From: Streptomyces fungicidicus
GTDB taxonomy: Bacteria; Actinomycetota; Actinomycetes; Streptomycetales; Streptomycetaceae
DNA length: 64,000 bases
Assembly (NCBI RefSeq): GCF_003665435.1
Contig: NZ_CP023407.1
Span: 620,001 to 684,000 of the forward strand
Reading direction: 5' to 3'
In this document: positions 1 through 9,494 of the stretch, piece by piece
Numbering within the stretch: the stretch's first letter is position 1
Layout: each line of letters begins with the position of its first letter
Program-made: the position numbers and the translations under genes
The notes under the pieces: generated by a model
The model's input: the letters and a program-made list of their open reading frames with translations, nothing else
The model's database searches: none
What the model was told of the DNA's origin: nothing

Positions 1-115
1 CCAGGACCCGCGCCCCCTCCCGCGCGAAGCGCAGGGCGGTGGCCGCGCCGATGCCGCGTGCCGCCCCGGTGATGAGAACCCCGTACCCCTCGAAGCGCCG
101 TGTGTCCGTCGTCAT
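1..115 (-). CDS. Short-chain dehydrogenase/reductase, N-terminal part only
   Basis: The reverse strand reads from an ATG at 115 into 38 codons that run off the left edge. The visible residues include the SDR cofactor-binding motif (ITGAARGIG, about residues 15-23), which binds NAD(P)(H) in a Rossmann fold. The substrate cannot be guessed because the catalytic Tyr-x-x-x-Lys region lies outside the window. The gene lies in the same direction as the next SDR gene (166-1080) and 50 bp downstream of its stop, so the two could share a transcript. No strong ribosome binding site is visible before the ATG. Confidence 0.75.
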   Translation of the reverse strand, partial: MTTDTRRFEGYGVLITGAARGIGAATALRFAREGARVL

Positions 116-165
116 GGGGTGAAGGTAGCCGCCCGGTGATCACGGCGGCAGGGGGCGGACGGGGA

Positions 166-1080
166 TCAGCGGTAGCCGGTCACGTCGGCCGGCCTGCCCG
201 CGTCCTGGACCTCGACGAGATAGCGCCAGGCGTCGGGGCGGCTGCCGTCGAGGTCGGTGAAGCCGTACTCCCGGGCCAGGCCGCCGCTGGAGAGGGAGGT
301 GCCGTTGAAGCGGGCCGCGTCGGGGTCGGCGGCGAGCGCCGCGACGGCCCGTCCGACATAGCGCGGGGTCTCCGAGATGGCGAAGTGGGGGACCTTCTCG
401 AGGGCGTCGCGCCAGTTGTCCTCGCGTACGCCGAAGTGGTCGAGCATGATCTCCGAGCGCATCCAGCCCGGGGTGAGGGCGACGGCCGTGGCGCCGCGCG
501 GGCCGAGTTCGTGGCCGAGGGCGAACGCCATGCGCAGCACGGAGGACTTGGCGAGGTCGTAGAAGAAGGAGACGCGGTAGTTGTCGCGGTTGTAGTCGGC
601 GGTGCCGTCGGTGACCTCGACGACGAGTCCGCCGGGGTTGCGCAGCAGCAGGGGAAGGGCGTGGTGGCTGGTGATCGCGTGCGTCTCGACCGCGAGGCGG
701 AGCAGACGCAGTCCCTTGTCCAGGTCGTGCTCCCAGACGGGCGCCTCCCAGTCGAAGAGGGTCTCGCCGCCCCAGATGTCGTTGACGAGGACGTCCAGGC
801 GGCCCTGTTCGTCGGCGATCCGGCCGACCAGCGCCTTCACCTGCCCCGGATCGAGGTGGTCGGCCGGCACCGCGATTCCCCGGCCGCCCGCCTCGGTGAC
901 CAGGTCGGCGGTGTCCTCGATGGTCTCGGGGCGGTCGTACTCGGAGCGGCGTGCGCGGGTGCTGCGGCCCGTGACGTACACGGTCGCACCCGCCGCTCCG
1001 AGTTCCACGGCGATGCCGCGCCCGGCTCCCCGGGTCGCCCCGGCCACCAGCGCGACCCTTTCCTTCAACTGCTCCGACAT
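166..1080 (-). CDS. SDR family oxidoreductase
   Basis: A 304-residue short-chain dehydrogenase/reductase, expected to be a cytoplasmic NAD(P)-dependent oxidoreductase. The N-terminus has a Rossmann motif of the TGxxxGxG type, here written AGATRGAGRGIAV (residues 13-25). The catalytic Tyr-x-x-x-Lys is YDLAK, near residue 174. The usual NNAG motif is altered to VNDIWGG, which is common in the long SDR subgroup to which this belongs. The length is about 50 residues above the classical SDR size, with extra sequence before and after the active site. A clean Shine-Dalgarno (GGGAGG, 6 nt spacing) supports the ATG at 1080. The substrate is unknown. Confidence 0.9.
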   Translation of the reverse strand: MSEQLKERVALVAGATRGAGRGIAVELGAAGATVYVTGRSTRARRSEYDRPETIEDTADLVTEAGGRGIAVPADHLDPGQVKALVGRIADEQGRLDVLVNDIWGGETLFDWEAPVWEHDLDKGLRLLRLAVETHAITSHHALPLLLRNPGGLVVEVTDGTADYNRDNYRVSFFYDLAKSSVLRMAFALGHELGPRGATAVALTPGWMRSEIMLDHFGVREDNWRDALEKVPHFAISETPRYVGRAVAALAADPDAARFNGTSLSSGGLAREYGFTDLDGSRPDAWRYLVEVQDAGRPADVTGYR

Positions 1081-1182
1081 GTACGGCCTCCCGTCACCGG
1101 CTCTCTGCTGTCGCTTCGAGGGTGGCGGGTAAGCCGGACATCTTCTGTCACCTTTTCGCGCCGGTCACCCGGGCGGGTCCGC

Positions 1183-1812
1183 TCAGTGGCCCCGGGCGAT
1201 CCATTCCTCCAGGTGCGGGGCCTCCGCGCCGATGGTGGTGGGGTCCCCGTGACCGGTGAGGACCTTGGTCTCGGGCGGGAGGGCCAGCAGCCGGTCCCGG
1301 ATCGAGTCGATGATCGTCGGGAAGTGGGAGAAGGAGCGGCCGGTGGCGCCCGGACCGCCCTGGAAGAGGGTGTCGCCGGTGAACACGGTCGCCAGCCCCG
1401 GGTCGTACAGGCAGACCGCGCCCGGCGCGTGCCCGGGGGTGTGCAGCACCGTGAGGTCGGCGCCGGCGGTCTCGATCACCTGGCCGTCGACCAGCCAGGA
1501 GTCGGGGTCGCGGTCCGGGTGGGTCTGCTTCCACAGCGGCAGGTCGTCGGGGTGCAGCCAGATGGTGGCGCCGGTGCGCTCGGCGAGGGCGGGGGCGGCG
1601 TCGATGTGGTCGTTGTGGGCGTGGGTGCACACGATCGCCGTAAGGCGCCGGTCCCCCACCGCCTCGGCGATGGCGTCGGCGTCATGGGCGGCGTCGATGA
1701 CGATCGCCTCGTGGTCGTCGCCGACGATCCACACGTTGTTGTCGACGTCCCAGGTGCCGCCGTCGAGGCTGAACTGCCCGGAGGTGACGAGTCGTTCGAT
1801 GCGGGCGGTCAT
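1183..1812 (-). CDS. MBL-fold metallo-hydrolase, partner of mycothiol formaldehyde dehydrogenase
   Basis: A 209-residue metallo-beta-lactamase-fold hydrolase with the metal-binding signature HAHNDH (about residues 65-70), further His at HTPGHAPG, an Asp at FTGDTLF and a final TGHGD. The ATG at 1812 overlaps the TGA of the upstream dehydrogenase gene by one base (TGATG), and an in-frame GTG lies one codon earlier at 1815. That coupling is the usual arrangement in actinobacteria. From it I infer that the enzyme hydrolyses the S-formylmycothiol produced by its neighbour, or otherwise helps finish formaldehyde oxidation. Glyoxalase II-like thioesters are the general substrates of this branch, and the exact substrate is not shown by sequence. 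Confidence 0.9.
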   Translation of the reverse strand: MTARIERLVTSGQFSLDGGTWDVDNNVWIVGDDHEAIVIDAAHDADAIAEAVGDRRLTAIVCTHAHNDHIDAAPALAERTGATIWLHPDDLPLWKQTHPDRDPDSWLVDGQVIETAGADLTVLHTPGHAPGAVCLYDPGLATVFTGDTLFQGGPGATGRSFSHFPTIIDSIRDRLLALPPETKVLTGHGDPTTIGAEAPHLEEWIARGH

Positions 1813-2897
1813 CACAGCACCACCACCGAACGCAGCACGTCGCCGCGGTGCATCCGCTCGAAGGCCTTCTCCACCTCGTCGAGCTGGATGGTCTCGGTGA
1901 CGAACGCGCCGAGGTCCAGGCGGCCCTGGAGGTGCAGGTCGATCAGCATCGGGAAGTCCCGGGAGGGCAGGCAGTCGCCGTACCAGGAGGACTTCAGGGA
2001 GCCGCCGCGGCCGAAGACGTCCAGCAGCGGCAGTTCGAGCTTCATCTCCGGGGTGGGCACGCCGACCAGGACGACCGTGCCGGCCAGGTCACGGGCGTAG
2101 AAGGCCTGCCGGTACGTCTCGGGGCGGCCCACGGCGTCGATGACGACGTCGGCGCCGAAGCCCCCGGTGAGTTCGCGGATGGCCTCGACCGGGTCGGTCC
2201 CGCGGGAGTTGACGGTGTGGGTGGCGCCCATGGAGCGCGCGGTCTCGAGCTTGCGGTCGTCGATGTCGACGGCGATGATCCTCGCCGCGCCGGCCAGCCG
2301 GGCTCCGGCGATCGCGGCGTCCCCGACGCCGCCGCAGCCGATGACGGCGACCGAGTCGCCCCGGCCGACCTCGCCGGTGTTGATCGCGGCGCCGATGCCC
2401 GCCATCACCCCGCAGCCGAGCAGTCCGGCGACCTGCGGGGAGACCGCGGGGTCGACCTTGGTGCACTGACCGGCCGCGACCAGGGTCTTCTCGGCGAACG
2501 CGCCGATGCCCAGGGCCGGGGACAGCTCGGTGCCGTCCTTGAGGGTCATCCTCTGCTTCGCGTTGTGGGTGTCGAAGCAGTACCAGGGGCGTCCGCGCAG
2601 ACATGCCCGGCACTTCCCGCACACCGCACGCCAGTTGAGGATCACGAAGTCACCGGGCGCCACGTCGGTGACGCCGTCGCCGACCGCCTCGACGACGCCC
2701 GCGGCCTCGTGGCCGAGCAGGAAGGGGAAGTCGTCGCTGATGCCGCCCTGCTTGTAGTGCAGATCGGTGTGGCACACCCCGCAGGCCTGGACGCGGACGA
2801 CCGCCTCGCCGGGCCCGGGATCGGGCACGACGATCGTCTCGATCCGCACCGGCTGGTCCTTGCCGGGGGCGATCACGCCGCGTACTTCCTGCGCCAT
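1812..2897 (-). CDS. mscR: S-(hydroxymethyl)mycothiol dehydrogenase
   Basis: A 361-residue zinc-dependent alcohol dehydrogenase of the class III type adapted to mycothiol. It oxidises the spontaneous formaldehyde-mycothiol adduct (and can act as an S-nitrosomycothiol reductase) with NAD+. Visible elements are the catalytic zinc motifs CGVCHTDLH and [12 protein letters not shown], the four-Cys structural zinc loop [15 protein letters not shown] (around residues 95-110), and the Rossmann motif GCGGVGDAA (near residue 192). The ATG at 2897 has a strong AAGGAG site 8 nt upstream. It is the first gene of a two-gene operon with the MBL hydrolase. Presence of this enzyme marks a mycothiol-producing actinomycete. 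Confidence 0.93.
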   Translation of the reverse strand: MAQEVRGVIAPGKDQPVRIETIVVPDPGPGEAVVRVQACGVCHTDLHYKQGGISDDFPFLLGHEAAGVVEAVGDGVTDVAPGDFVILNWRAVCGKCRACLRGRPWYCFDTHNAKQRMTLKDGTELSPALGIGAFAEKTLVAAGQCTKVDPAVSPQVAGLLGCGVMAGIGAAINTGEVGRGDSVAVIGCGGVGDAAIAGARLAGAARIIAVDIDDRKLETARSMGATHTVNSRGTDPVEAIRELTGGFGADVVIDAVGRPETYRQAFYARDLAGTVVLVGVPTPEMKLELPLLDVFGRGGSLKSSWYGDCLPSRDFPMLIDLHLQGRLDLGAFVTETIQLDEVEKAFERMHRGDVLRSVVVL

Positions 2898-3030
2898 GCT
2901 GCTGACTCCTTCTTCGGCCAGTGGTTCCCTACGACCCTACGCGCGAATGATCGCGGGTGCCGACCGCCGTGCGGCAGGCCCGCCCCGGCGACGTAGCCTG
3001 AACGCTCCGTCCGACGCCGAGGGGGGCGAC

Positions 3031-4785
3031 GTGAGCATCACGACCGAGGAAACCGGACCACCCGCGTGGCGGCTGCTTCTGGGGTACGTCCGGCCGCACC
3101 GGTGGGCCCTGCTGGGCGGCGCCCTGCTGTCGCTGATGACCGGGGCGACGGGGCTGATGCTGCCGCTGGTGGCGCGGGACCTGATCGACGACCTCGCGGA
3201 CGACCGGGCGATCACCGGCGCGCTGCTGCTGATGTCGGCGCTCGTCGTCGCCAACGCCGTCCTCGGGGCGCTGGGTTCGTACGTGCTGAGGCGCACCGCC
3301 GAGTCGGTGGTGCTCGGGGCGCGGCGCTCGCTGTCGTCGTACCTGCTGCGGCTGCGGATCACCGCCGTGGACCGCAGTGAGCCGGGTGACCTGATGGCCC
3401 GCATCACCTCCGACACCACCCTGCTGCGCGAGGTGACCACGGACTCGCTGGTGGGTCTCGGCACGGGCGGTCTGACGCTCCTGGCGACCGTGACGCTGAT
3501 GGGCTTCGTGGACCCGGTGCTGCTGGGGGTCACGCTGGGCGTGATCGCGCTCGCGGGCACGGTGCTCGGCGTGATCGTGCCGCACATCAACCGGGCCTCC
3601 CGGCAGGCGCAGGACGCGGTGGGACTGATGGGCGCCTCGCTGGAGCGGGTGCTCGGCGCGCTGCGCACGGTGAAGGCGTCCGGCGCCGAGCCGCGGGAGG
3701 AGCGGGCGCTGCACGACGCCGCGCAGGAGTCCTGGCGGCAGAGCGTGCGGGCCGCCAAGTGGTCGGCCGCGGCGGGCAACACGGCCGGGCTGGCGATGCA
3801 GATCGCGTTCATCACCGTGCTCGCGGTGGGGGGCGCGCGGGTGGCGACGGACGCCATCGACGTCGGGACGCTGGTGGCGTTCCTGCTGTTCGTCTTCTAT
3901 CTGATGTCGCCGATCCAGCAGGTCGTCGGCGCGCTCACGCAGTACCAGACGGGCAGCGCCGCGCTCGCGCGTATCCAGGAGGCGCTGCGGCTGCCCGCCG
4001 AGCCCGCGGACGGGCCCGCCGCGCTGCCCACGCCCGGCGCGGCGCCCGCCGCGCTGGCCTTCGAGGACGTCCGCTTCCGGTACGCCGACGACCTGCCGTA
4101 CGTCCACCACGGAGTGACGTTCACCGTGCCCGCCCAGGGCATGACGGCGTTCGTCGGCCCGTCCGGCGCGGGCAAGACCACCGTGTTCTCGCTGATCGAG
4201 CGGTTCTACGACCCCGGCTCCGGCGTGATCACGCTCGACGGGCGCGATCTGGCCGACTGGGAGCTGTCGCGGCTGCGGGCGTCGATCGGGTACGTGGAGC
4301 AGGACGCGCCGGTGCTGTCGGGCTCGCTGCGGGACAACCTGCTGCTGGGCAACCCCGAGGCGGACGACGGCACCCTGACGCGGGTGCTGAAGACGACCCG
4401 GCTCGACGGGGTGGTGGCACGGCTGCCGGACGGGCTCGACACCCTGGTCGGGCATCGCGGCACCAAGCTGTCCGGCGGTGAGCGGCAGCGGGTCGCGATA
4501 GCCCGCGCCCTGCTGCGCCGGCCGCGGCTGCTGCTGCTCGACGAGGCCACCTCGCAGCTGGACGCGGTCAACGAGGCGGCGCTGCGCGACACGGTCGCCG
4601 ACGTGGCCCGTACGACGACGGTCCTGGTGGTCGCGCACCGGCTGTCCACGGTGACGGCGGCCGACCGGATCGTGGTGATGGACGCGGGCCGGGTCCGGGC
4701 CGTGGGCACGCACCGGGAGCTGGTGACCGCCGATCCGCTGTACGCGGAGCTGGCGGCCACCCAGTTCCTGGCGACCGCCGAGTGA
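3031..4785 (+). CDS. ABC exporter, fused permease and ATPase
   Basis: A 584-residue half-transporter of the multidrug/lipid exporter type. A six-helix type I exporter transmembrane domain (about residues 15-310) is followed by a nucleotide-binding domain. That domain shows Walker [10 protein letters not shown] (near residue 376), signature LSGGERQR (near 482) and Walker [13 protein letters not shown] (near 502). It would work as a homodimer, since no partner half-transporter is adjacent. I chose GTG at 3031 because the protein then starts with [10 protein letters not shown] and has an upstream GAGGGGGGC; the open frame extends further upstream without family-like sequence. The substrate is unknown. 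It is divergent from mscR, with about 130 bp between the starts. Confidence 0.92.
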   Translation: MSITTEETGPPAWRLLLGYVRPHRWALLGGALLSLMTGATGLMLPLVARDLIDDLADDRAITGALLLMSALVVANAVLGALGSYVLRRTAESVVLGARRSLSSYLLRLRITAVDRSEPGDLMARITSDTTLLREVTTDSLVGLGTGGLTLLATVTLMGFVDPVLLGVTLGVIALAGTVLGVIVPHINRASRQAQDAVGLMGASLERVLGALRTVKASGAEPREERALHDAAQESWRQSVRAAKWSAAAGNTAGLAMQIAFITVLAVGGARVATDAIDVGTLVAFLLFVFYLMSPIQQVVGALTQYQTGSAALARIQEALRLPAEPADGPAALPTPGAAPAALAFEDVRFRYADDLPYVHHGVTFTVPAQGMTAFVGPSGAGKTTVFSLIERFYDPGSGVITLDGRDLADWELSRLRASIGYVEQDAPVLSGSLRDNLLLGNPEADDGTLTRVLKTTRLDGVVARLPDGLDTLVGHRGTKLSGGERQRVAIARALLRRPRLLLLDEATSQLDAVNEAALRDTVADVARTTTVLVVAHRLSTVTAADRIVVMDAGRVRAVGTHRELVTADPLYAELAATQFLATAE

Positions 4786-4797
4786 GCGGCGCGGGCG

Positions 4798-4832
4798 GGC
4801 CCGGCGGCCGGGCTTGCCTTGCCCGCCGGGCC
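4798..4832 (+). terminator. Intrinsic terminator-like hairpin after ABC exporter
   Basis: A perfect 10-bp inverted repeat (arms 4798-4807 and 4823-4832, 15-nt loop) begins 12 nt after the ABC exporter stop. There is no U-tract, as is usual for Streptomyces terminators. Confidence 0.6.
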
Positions 4833-4907
4833 GGAGGACGCTCGTAGGGAGAGGCCGTTGCGGCCCGCCGGAGTTCCGGGCCACGGCCTCGGAGGAGGTG
4901 GGTCATC

Positions 4908-5273
4908 ATGACAGCCGCTGCACGCCCCGTCTTCGGCACCGACACACTGCGCCGGGGCATCGAGGCGGACACATCGGCGAATCTGGTGTCGCTGTACGCG
5001 GACGACGCGGAAGTGCGCCTCGTGGACCGCAACGCCCAGCCCAGCCATCCCAAGGTCCTGCACGGCCGGGACGAGATCGCCGCCGTGCTGGACGACGTGT
5101 ACAGCCGAGACATGACGCACAAGCTGGAGGCGTGCGTGGTCCAGGGCGACCACGCCGCCTACTGCGAGAGCTGCCAGTACCCGGACGGGGTGCGGGTGCT
5201 CTCGGAGTCGATGCTCACCCTGCGGGACGGGAAGATCACCGGTCAGGTGATGATCCAGGCCTGGGACGAGTAG
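4908..5273 (+). CDS. NTF2-like (SnoaL-type) nuclear transport factor 2 family protein
   Basis: A 121-residue single-domain protein of the NTF2/SnoaL cone fold. The pattern is typical: an N-terminal helix (RRGIEADTSANLVSLYADDA), a strand pair with HGRDEIAAVLDDVY, and the closing strands ESMLTLRDGKITGQVMIQAWD. Members are small enzymes (cyclases, isomerases, hydrolases) or ligand-binding proteins, and nothing here fixes the substrate. The start is supported by GGAGGAGGTGG just upstream of the ATG at 4908. It is convergent with the CU044_5270-type gene, with 20 bp between the stops. Confidence 0.85.
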   Translation: MTAAARPVFGTDTLRRGIEADTSANLVSLYADDAEVRLVDRNAQPSHPKVLHGRDEIAAVLDDVYSRDMTHKLEACVVQGDHAAYCESCQYPDGVRVLSESMLTLRDGKITGQVMIQAWDE

Positions 5274-5293
5274 GCACGACGGCGGTGAGGTGA

Positions 5294-6046
5294 TCAGCGG
5301 ATCCAGGCCCGGTACTGCATCACCTCGCCTGCCCGCACACCGTACTCGGGCTGATCGGCGGTGAAGGTCTCCTCCAGGCCGAGGACGGCGCCGTCGGACG
5401 GGTCGAGGATCAGCATGTGGCGGATTCCCGGGGCGCCGTCGTACACGTAGGCCTGGCCGGGCCGGCCCAGCCGGTCCGTGACCCGGCCCGTGGGGCGCAG
5501 TCCGTCGGCGTCCGCCAGGAGCCGGGTGAGCGCGGCCGACTCGCGTGCGCCGAGCGTCCAGTTGTCCAGCAGCTGAGCGGCGGCGTCCAGCAGTTCGGGG
5601 GTCGTCCGCAGCGGGTCGTACGCCGTTTCGGCGAGGTAGGCGCGCAGCCGGGTGGGGTCGTGGGGCGGGTGTGCGGCGGGCGGGGCGTCGCTCCAGCTCG
5701 GCGGGAAGGTCCGCCGGCCGATCACCCGCCCGTCGCCGACGAGTCGCTGCTCACCGCCTTCGTCGGTGAGGACGGGGCGGGCCTGATGACGGGGGTCGGT
5801 GGCCACGACGAGTTCGGTGTGCCGGCCGTCGGGGGTCCAGCGCACGATCCGCTCCTGGGGCAGGGTGACCGGCGGCTCGCTGTCGCTCATGCCCAGGCTC
5901 CACGACCGCACGTGCGTCCCCCTGCGCGCCGCGGGGGCGTCCTCGGCCCCGGCGGCGGTGGCGGCCCGCTCGGCGAGCCGCTCCAGGGGGACGGGCGTGG
6001 AATCTTGCCGCGGATCCGCAGCGAGTCCCCGGCGTTCGACCTGCAC
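5294..6046 (-). CDS. CU044_5270 family protein lacking its N-terminal membrane segment
   Basis: The C-terminal 200 residues match the CU044_5270 family pattern that I recall: a short helix (LERLAERAATAAG), a beta-rich domain with RIVRWTPDGR, a helical middle (LRAYLAETAYDPLRTTPELLDAAAQLL) and a final VYDGAPGIRHMLILDPSDGAVLGLE. Full-length members begin with a cytoplasmic segment and a transmembrane helix, usually downstream of an ECF sigma gene. Here both are absent, and the 5' end abuts the divergent gene at 6082. The GTG at 6046 is the first possible start; an ATG at 5890 is an alternative that would give a smaller soluble protein. It may be a decayed gene fragment. Confidence 0.6.
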   Translation of the reverse strand: MQVERRGLAADPRQDSTPVPLERLAERAATAAGAEDAPAARRGTHVRSWSLGMSDSEPPVTLPQERIVRWTPDGRHTELVVATDPRHQARPVLTDEGGEQRLVGDGRVIGRRTFPPSWSDAPPAAHPPHDPTRLRAYLAETAYDPLRTTPELLDAAAQLLDNWTLGARESAALTRLLADADGLRPTGRVTDRLGRPGQAYVYDGAPGIRHMLILDPSDGAVLGLEETFTADQPEYGVRAGEVMQYRAWIR

Positions 6047-6081
6047 CAGGCCCCGGAGCCGGCACGGGAGTTGAGCGTCCG

Positions 6082-6423
6082 GTGAGCGGCCACCCGGCGG
6101 ATGTGGAAGCGCTGCTCAACGAGATCGAGGGGCACCTCCTCGTCGACGCCGCCCGCACCGAGGCGCGTACGGCGGCGGCGGAGCTCACCGCCGGCATCGA
6201 CTGGCTGACGGAACACCAGCGGGAGGAGGTTGCCCGGCGGTTCGCCGAACGGTATCTGGCCCTCAGCCGGACGTCGTGGCAGCGCACGGTGGAGCGGGGC
6301 GAGGAACTGCGGGCGCAGTACGAGACGCGGTACCGGCACCTGCGGCAGCGGCTGCTGGGCTGTGCGCTGTTCGGGTGCGCCCTCGCACTCGCGGCCGCGT
6401 TCGTCGTCCTGTCACCCGGTTAG
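6082..6423 (+). CDS. Small C-terminally anchored membrane protein of unknown function
   Basis: A 113-residue protein starting at GTG 6082 (GGGAG lies 11 nt upstream). It is predominantly helical and rich in Glu/Arg heptads (residues 1-85), ending in one hydrophobic helix (LLGCALFGCALALAAAFVVL) with a two-to-three-residue external tail. This is the layout of a cytoplasmic coiled-coil domain anchored by a C-terminal helix. I do not recognise the family. Third-codon-position GC and helical periodicity support real coding. The start lies 35 bp from the first possible start of the truncated CU044_5270-type gene on the other strand. Confidence 0.65.
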   Translation: MSGHPADVEALLNEIEGHLLVDAARTEARTAAAELTAGIDWLTEHQREEVARRFAERYLALSRTSWQRTVERGEELRAQYETRYRHLRQRLLGCALFGCALALAAAFVVLSPG

Positions 6424-6557
6424 CCCGGCGGCACCCGGTGGGGCCGGCGCCCCTGATTTTGTCGTGTACGCGGTCTTGTCGCGGACGGCTCTCTTCCTTA
6501 CTTTTCAGTAAGTTGACTTCCCGAGCACCTGCTTCGAGATCCCGGAAGAGAGCCGTC

Positions 6558-7823
6558 ATGCCGGTCCGCAGAACCAGGCACCTGTGCGCCATAGCCGCCG
6601 CGCTCGTCCTCACCGTCACGGCGCCCGCCGTCGCCGGCGCCGCCGAGGACGCACCGTCCCCGCGCCCTGCCTCCGCCCTGCGGGAGGTGCTTTTCGTGGG
6701 CAACAACTGGGACGGCACCGCCGATGTCATCGAGTCCGGCGGTGACCTGGCGAGGATCGGCCGGATCGACGTCATCCCCGACAGGGACGAGCGGATGGCC
6801 GAGATCAACGCCGACCCGATCCGCTGGATCTACTTCATGGCCATCCGCAGCGGCGTCGGCGAGGGCCACGACCAGTTCGTCGACGACATGTACTCCACCC
6901 CGGACGGCGCCTCGGTGGTCGTCTCCCGGCCCAGCTTCGCCGACGTGGTCTCCCTCGACCTCGCCACCGGACGGGTCAACTGGCGTTTCCCCGTCTCCGG
7001 TTACCGCTCCGACCACATGGCCGTCTCCCCCGACGGCAAGCGGGTCGCCGTGTCGGCCTCGACCTCCAACACGGTGCACGTCCTGGACATCGTCACCGGT
7101 GAGGAACTGGGCTCGTTCAAGACCGGCGACAAGCCGCACGAGAACGTCTTCAGCCGCGACGGCAAGCACATCTGGAACATGGCCATCGGCGACGTGAACA
7201 CCGCGCTCGACGCGCCCTGGCTGGACTGGACGAAGGGCGACCGCCGCATCACGGTGGTCGACGCGACCACGTTCAAGCAGGTCAAGGTGATCGACATGCG
7301 GGACCGGCTCGACGCCATCGGTCTGAAGGACCACTCGGACGCGGTGCGCCCGGCCGCGTTCTCCCCGGACGAGACGAAGCTGTACTTCCAGGTGTCGTTC
7401 TTCAACGGCTTCTTCGAGTACGACGTCGCCACCGACCGGATCACCCGCACCAAGACCCTGCCGAAGAACGCGGCCACCAGCGACGACCGCACCACCTGGG
7501 TCAACGACTCCCGCCACCACGGCATCACCATGAAGCCCGACGGCACCAAGCTGTGCGTGGCGGGCACCATGGACGACTATGCGACCGTCGTCGACCGGGC
7601 GACCCTGCAGCAGGGCCCGCTCGTCGCCGTGTCCAAGCCGTACTGGGCGACCGTCAGCGGCGACGGGAAGTCCTGCGTGGTCTCCGAGAGCGGCGCCGAC
7701 CGGGTCACCGCCATCGACTTCGCCACCGGCGAGAAGACCGTGTCCGTACCGGTCGGGGACCACCCGCAGCGGGTCCGCCTCGGCCAGGTGGAGGCCGGCT
7801 GGTCGGGCACGTCCGGGAACTGA
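6558..7823 (+). CDS. Secreted YVTN/YncE-like beta-propeller protein
   Basis: A 421-residue protein with a Sec signal peptide (RRTR then a hydrophobic stretch to AVAGAAEDA, cleavage near residue 30). It is followed by repeats of the YVTN beta-propeller type, in which each blade carries a phrase such as AVSPDGKRVAVSAS, VHVLDIVTGEEL or AVRPAAFSPDETKLYFQ. Such proteins bind ligands or partner proteins outside the cell, or hold a redox cofactor in the cytochrome d1/methylamine-dehydrogenase-like branch. No heme-binding CxxCH is present. ATG 6558 has GGAAGAG upstream. It is convergent with the multicopper oxidase gene. Function beyond the fold is unknown. Confidence 0.85.
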   Translation: MPVRRTRHLCAIAAALVLTVTAPAVAGAAEDAPSPRPASALREVLFVGNNWDGTADVIESGGDLARIGRIDVIPDRDERMAEINADPIRWIYFMAIRSGVGEGHDQFVDDMYSTPDGASVVVSRPSFADVVSLDLATGRVNWRFPVSGYRSDHMAVSPDGKRVAVSASTSNTVHVLDIVTGEELGSFKTGDKPHENVFSRDGKHIWNMAIGDVNTALDAPWLDWTKGDRRITVVDATTFKQVKVIDMRDRLDAIGLKDHSDAVRPAAFSPDETKLYFQVSFFNGFFEYDVATDRITRTKTLPKNAATSDDRTTWVNDSRHHGITMKPDGTKLCVAGTMDDYATVVDRATLQQGPLVAVSKPYWATVSGDGKSCVVSESGADRVTAIDFATGEKTVSVPVGDHPQRVRLGQVEAGWSGTSGN

Positions 7824-7850
7824 CCGGCACGACGGGCGCCCCGGGAGGTG

Positions 7851-9494
7851 TCAGACGATCTCGAGGTTGGCCATCATGCCCATGTCCTCGTGCTCGGCGT
7901 TGTGGCAGTGGAAGAGGTAGCGGCCCCGGCGCCCGTCGAAGCAGGTGATGACCTCGACCGTCTCCCCCGGCCGCAGCGACACGGTGTCCTTGAGGCCGGC
8001 GTCGTGCGGCAGCGGCGCGCGTCCGCCCCGGGTGAGCACCCGGAACCGCGTCTGGTGGAGGTGGACCGGATGGTGGACGTCGGCGGTGAAGCGCCACACC
8101 TCGACGGCGCCGAGCCGGACCCGGACGTCGGTGCGCGCCGGGTCGAACGGCCGCCCGTTGACGAACCAGCCGCGCCCCTGCGCCGTGTGTCCCGCGCGGA
8201 AGGCGAACTCGCGGACCGCGGTCGCCTGGGAGCGCCGCCAGACGGGCAGGTCGTCACAGAGCTCCTCGGGGATCCGGCTGTGGTCGTACGCCCTGCGGGC
8301 GACGCGGAAGGCCATGACGTCGCGGGTGCGTCCGGCGCCGAGCCGGTTGCGCAGACGCACCCGGCTGCCGGGCGGCAGGCCCGCGAAGTCGACGACGACG
8401 TCGTACCGCTCCGAGGGCGCGAGGGGCAGGGCGGTGTGGGTGACGGGGGCGGCGAGCAGCCCCTGGTCGGCGCCGACCTGGACCAGGTCGAGCCGTCGTC
8501 CGTCGTCCGTGACGGCCTCGAGCCGGTAGTGCCGGGCGTTGGACGCGTTGAGCAGCCGCAGCCGGTGGCGTACGGCGTCGACCTCGTGGGCGGGCCACGG
8601 CGCCCCGTTGACCACGATCACGTCGCCCAGCACGCCGGCCGCGTAGGCGGCGGTCACCCCGGGCCGTTCGCGCAGTTCCGGGTCGAGGGACGGATAGGCC
8701 AGGGATCCGTCGGCGGCGAACGCCCGGTCGGCGATCGTCAGGGCCAGCTCCCGTTCGCCGCGGGGCAGGTCCAGGGCGTCCTCGGCCGCGTCGCGGACGA
8801 GGTGCATGCCGGTCAGGCCCCGCCAGATCGCCGGGGCGGTGAAGTCCATCCGGTGATCGTGGTACCAGAGCAGCGCGGCGCGCTGGTCGAGCGGGTACGT
8901 GTACTCCCGTGTCACCCGGCTCGTCACGGCGCGCGGGTCGCTCGGCATGTGCGCGCCGTCGTGGACGGCCCATCCGTCCGGGAGGACGAGGTCGGTGGGG
9001 TAGCCGTCGGACCCGGCCGGGGTTCGTCCGCCGTGCAGGTGCACCACCGTCGGCACGGGCAGTTCGTTGCGGTGCAGCACGGTGACCGGCCGGCCGCGGC
9101 GGGACTCGACGGTGGGGCCGGGGTAGGTGCCGTTGTAGGTCCACAGCTCAGTGGGCACCCCCGGCAGGATCTCCGCGGTCACCCGGCGCTGGGTGATCTC
9201 GTAGCGGTCGGCGCCCCGCGAGGTGCCGGACGGGGCCAGGACGGGCGGGACCGGCAGGGGCACGGTGTACGGCTCGGGCAGCGGCACGGCGCTGCGCAGC
9301 TGTCTGCCGGTGCCGGACGGGCGGTGCGTGAGCGCGGCGGCGGCGTGGGCGCCGCCCGTCGCGACCAGTCCGAGCGCGGCGCCGAGTCCGAGGAGCCGGC
9401 GGCGCGTCGGCGCCGTGCCCGGGCGGGCGGTCCGGGGGGACCCGGTGCGGTACGGGTCGGTGGTCGGCCCGTGCGGGGCCGGCTGGTCAGACAT
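7851..9494 (-). CDS. Multicopper oxidase, CotA/phenoxazinone-synthase-like, Tat-exported
   Basis: A 547-residue three-domain copper oxidase expected to oxidise phenols, bilirubin-like compounds or metal ions with reduction of O2 to water. All four copper-ligand motifs are visible: HLHGG (near residue 145), WYHDH (near 206), HPVHLHQTRFRV (near 480) and HCHNAEHEDMGMM (near 530). The last has Met as the axial type 1 ligand. The N-terminus has a twin-arginine signal (RRRLLGLGAALGLVATGG), as expected for a folded cupro-enzyme. I chose ATG 9494 (GGGAG upstream); the longer frame starts in non-homologous sequence. It resembles spore-coat CotA and phenoxazinone synthase more than the small two-domain laccase of Streptomyces. 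Confidence 0.93.
   Translation of the reverse strand: MSDQPAPHGPTTDPYRTGSPRTARPGTAPTRRRLLGLGAALGLVATGGAHAAAALTHRPSGTGRQLRSAVPLPEPYTVPLPVPPVLAPSGTSRGADRYEITQRRVTAEILPGVPTELWTYNGTYPGPTVESRRGRPVTVLHRNELPVPTVVHLHGGRTPAGSDGYPTDLVLPDGWAVHDGAHMPSDPRAVTSRVTREYTYPLDQRAALLWYHDHRMDFTAPAIWRGLTGMHLVRDAAEDALDLPRGERELALTIADRAFAADGSLAYPSLDPELRERPGVTAAYAAGVLGDVIVVNGAPWPAHEVDAVRHRLRLLNASNARHYRLEAVTDDGRRLDLVQVGADQGLLAAPVTHTALPLAPSERYDVVVDFAGLPPGSRVRLRNRLGAGRTRDVMAFRVARRAYDHSRIPEELCDDLPVWRRSQATAVREFAFRAGHTAQGRGWFVNGRPFDPARTDVRVRLGAVEVWRFTADVHHPVHLHQTRFRVLTRGGRAPLPHDAGLKDTVSLRPGETVEVITCFDGRRGRYLFHCHNAEHEDMGMMANLEIV

Noticed and set aside
2767..3030. N-terminal extension of the ABC exporter
   Set aside because: The in-frame residues are antisense of the mscR start region and its promoter; the exporter family begins right at the GTG at 3031.
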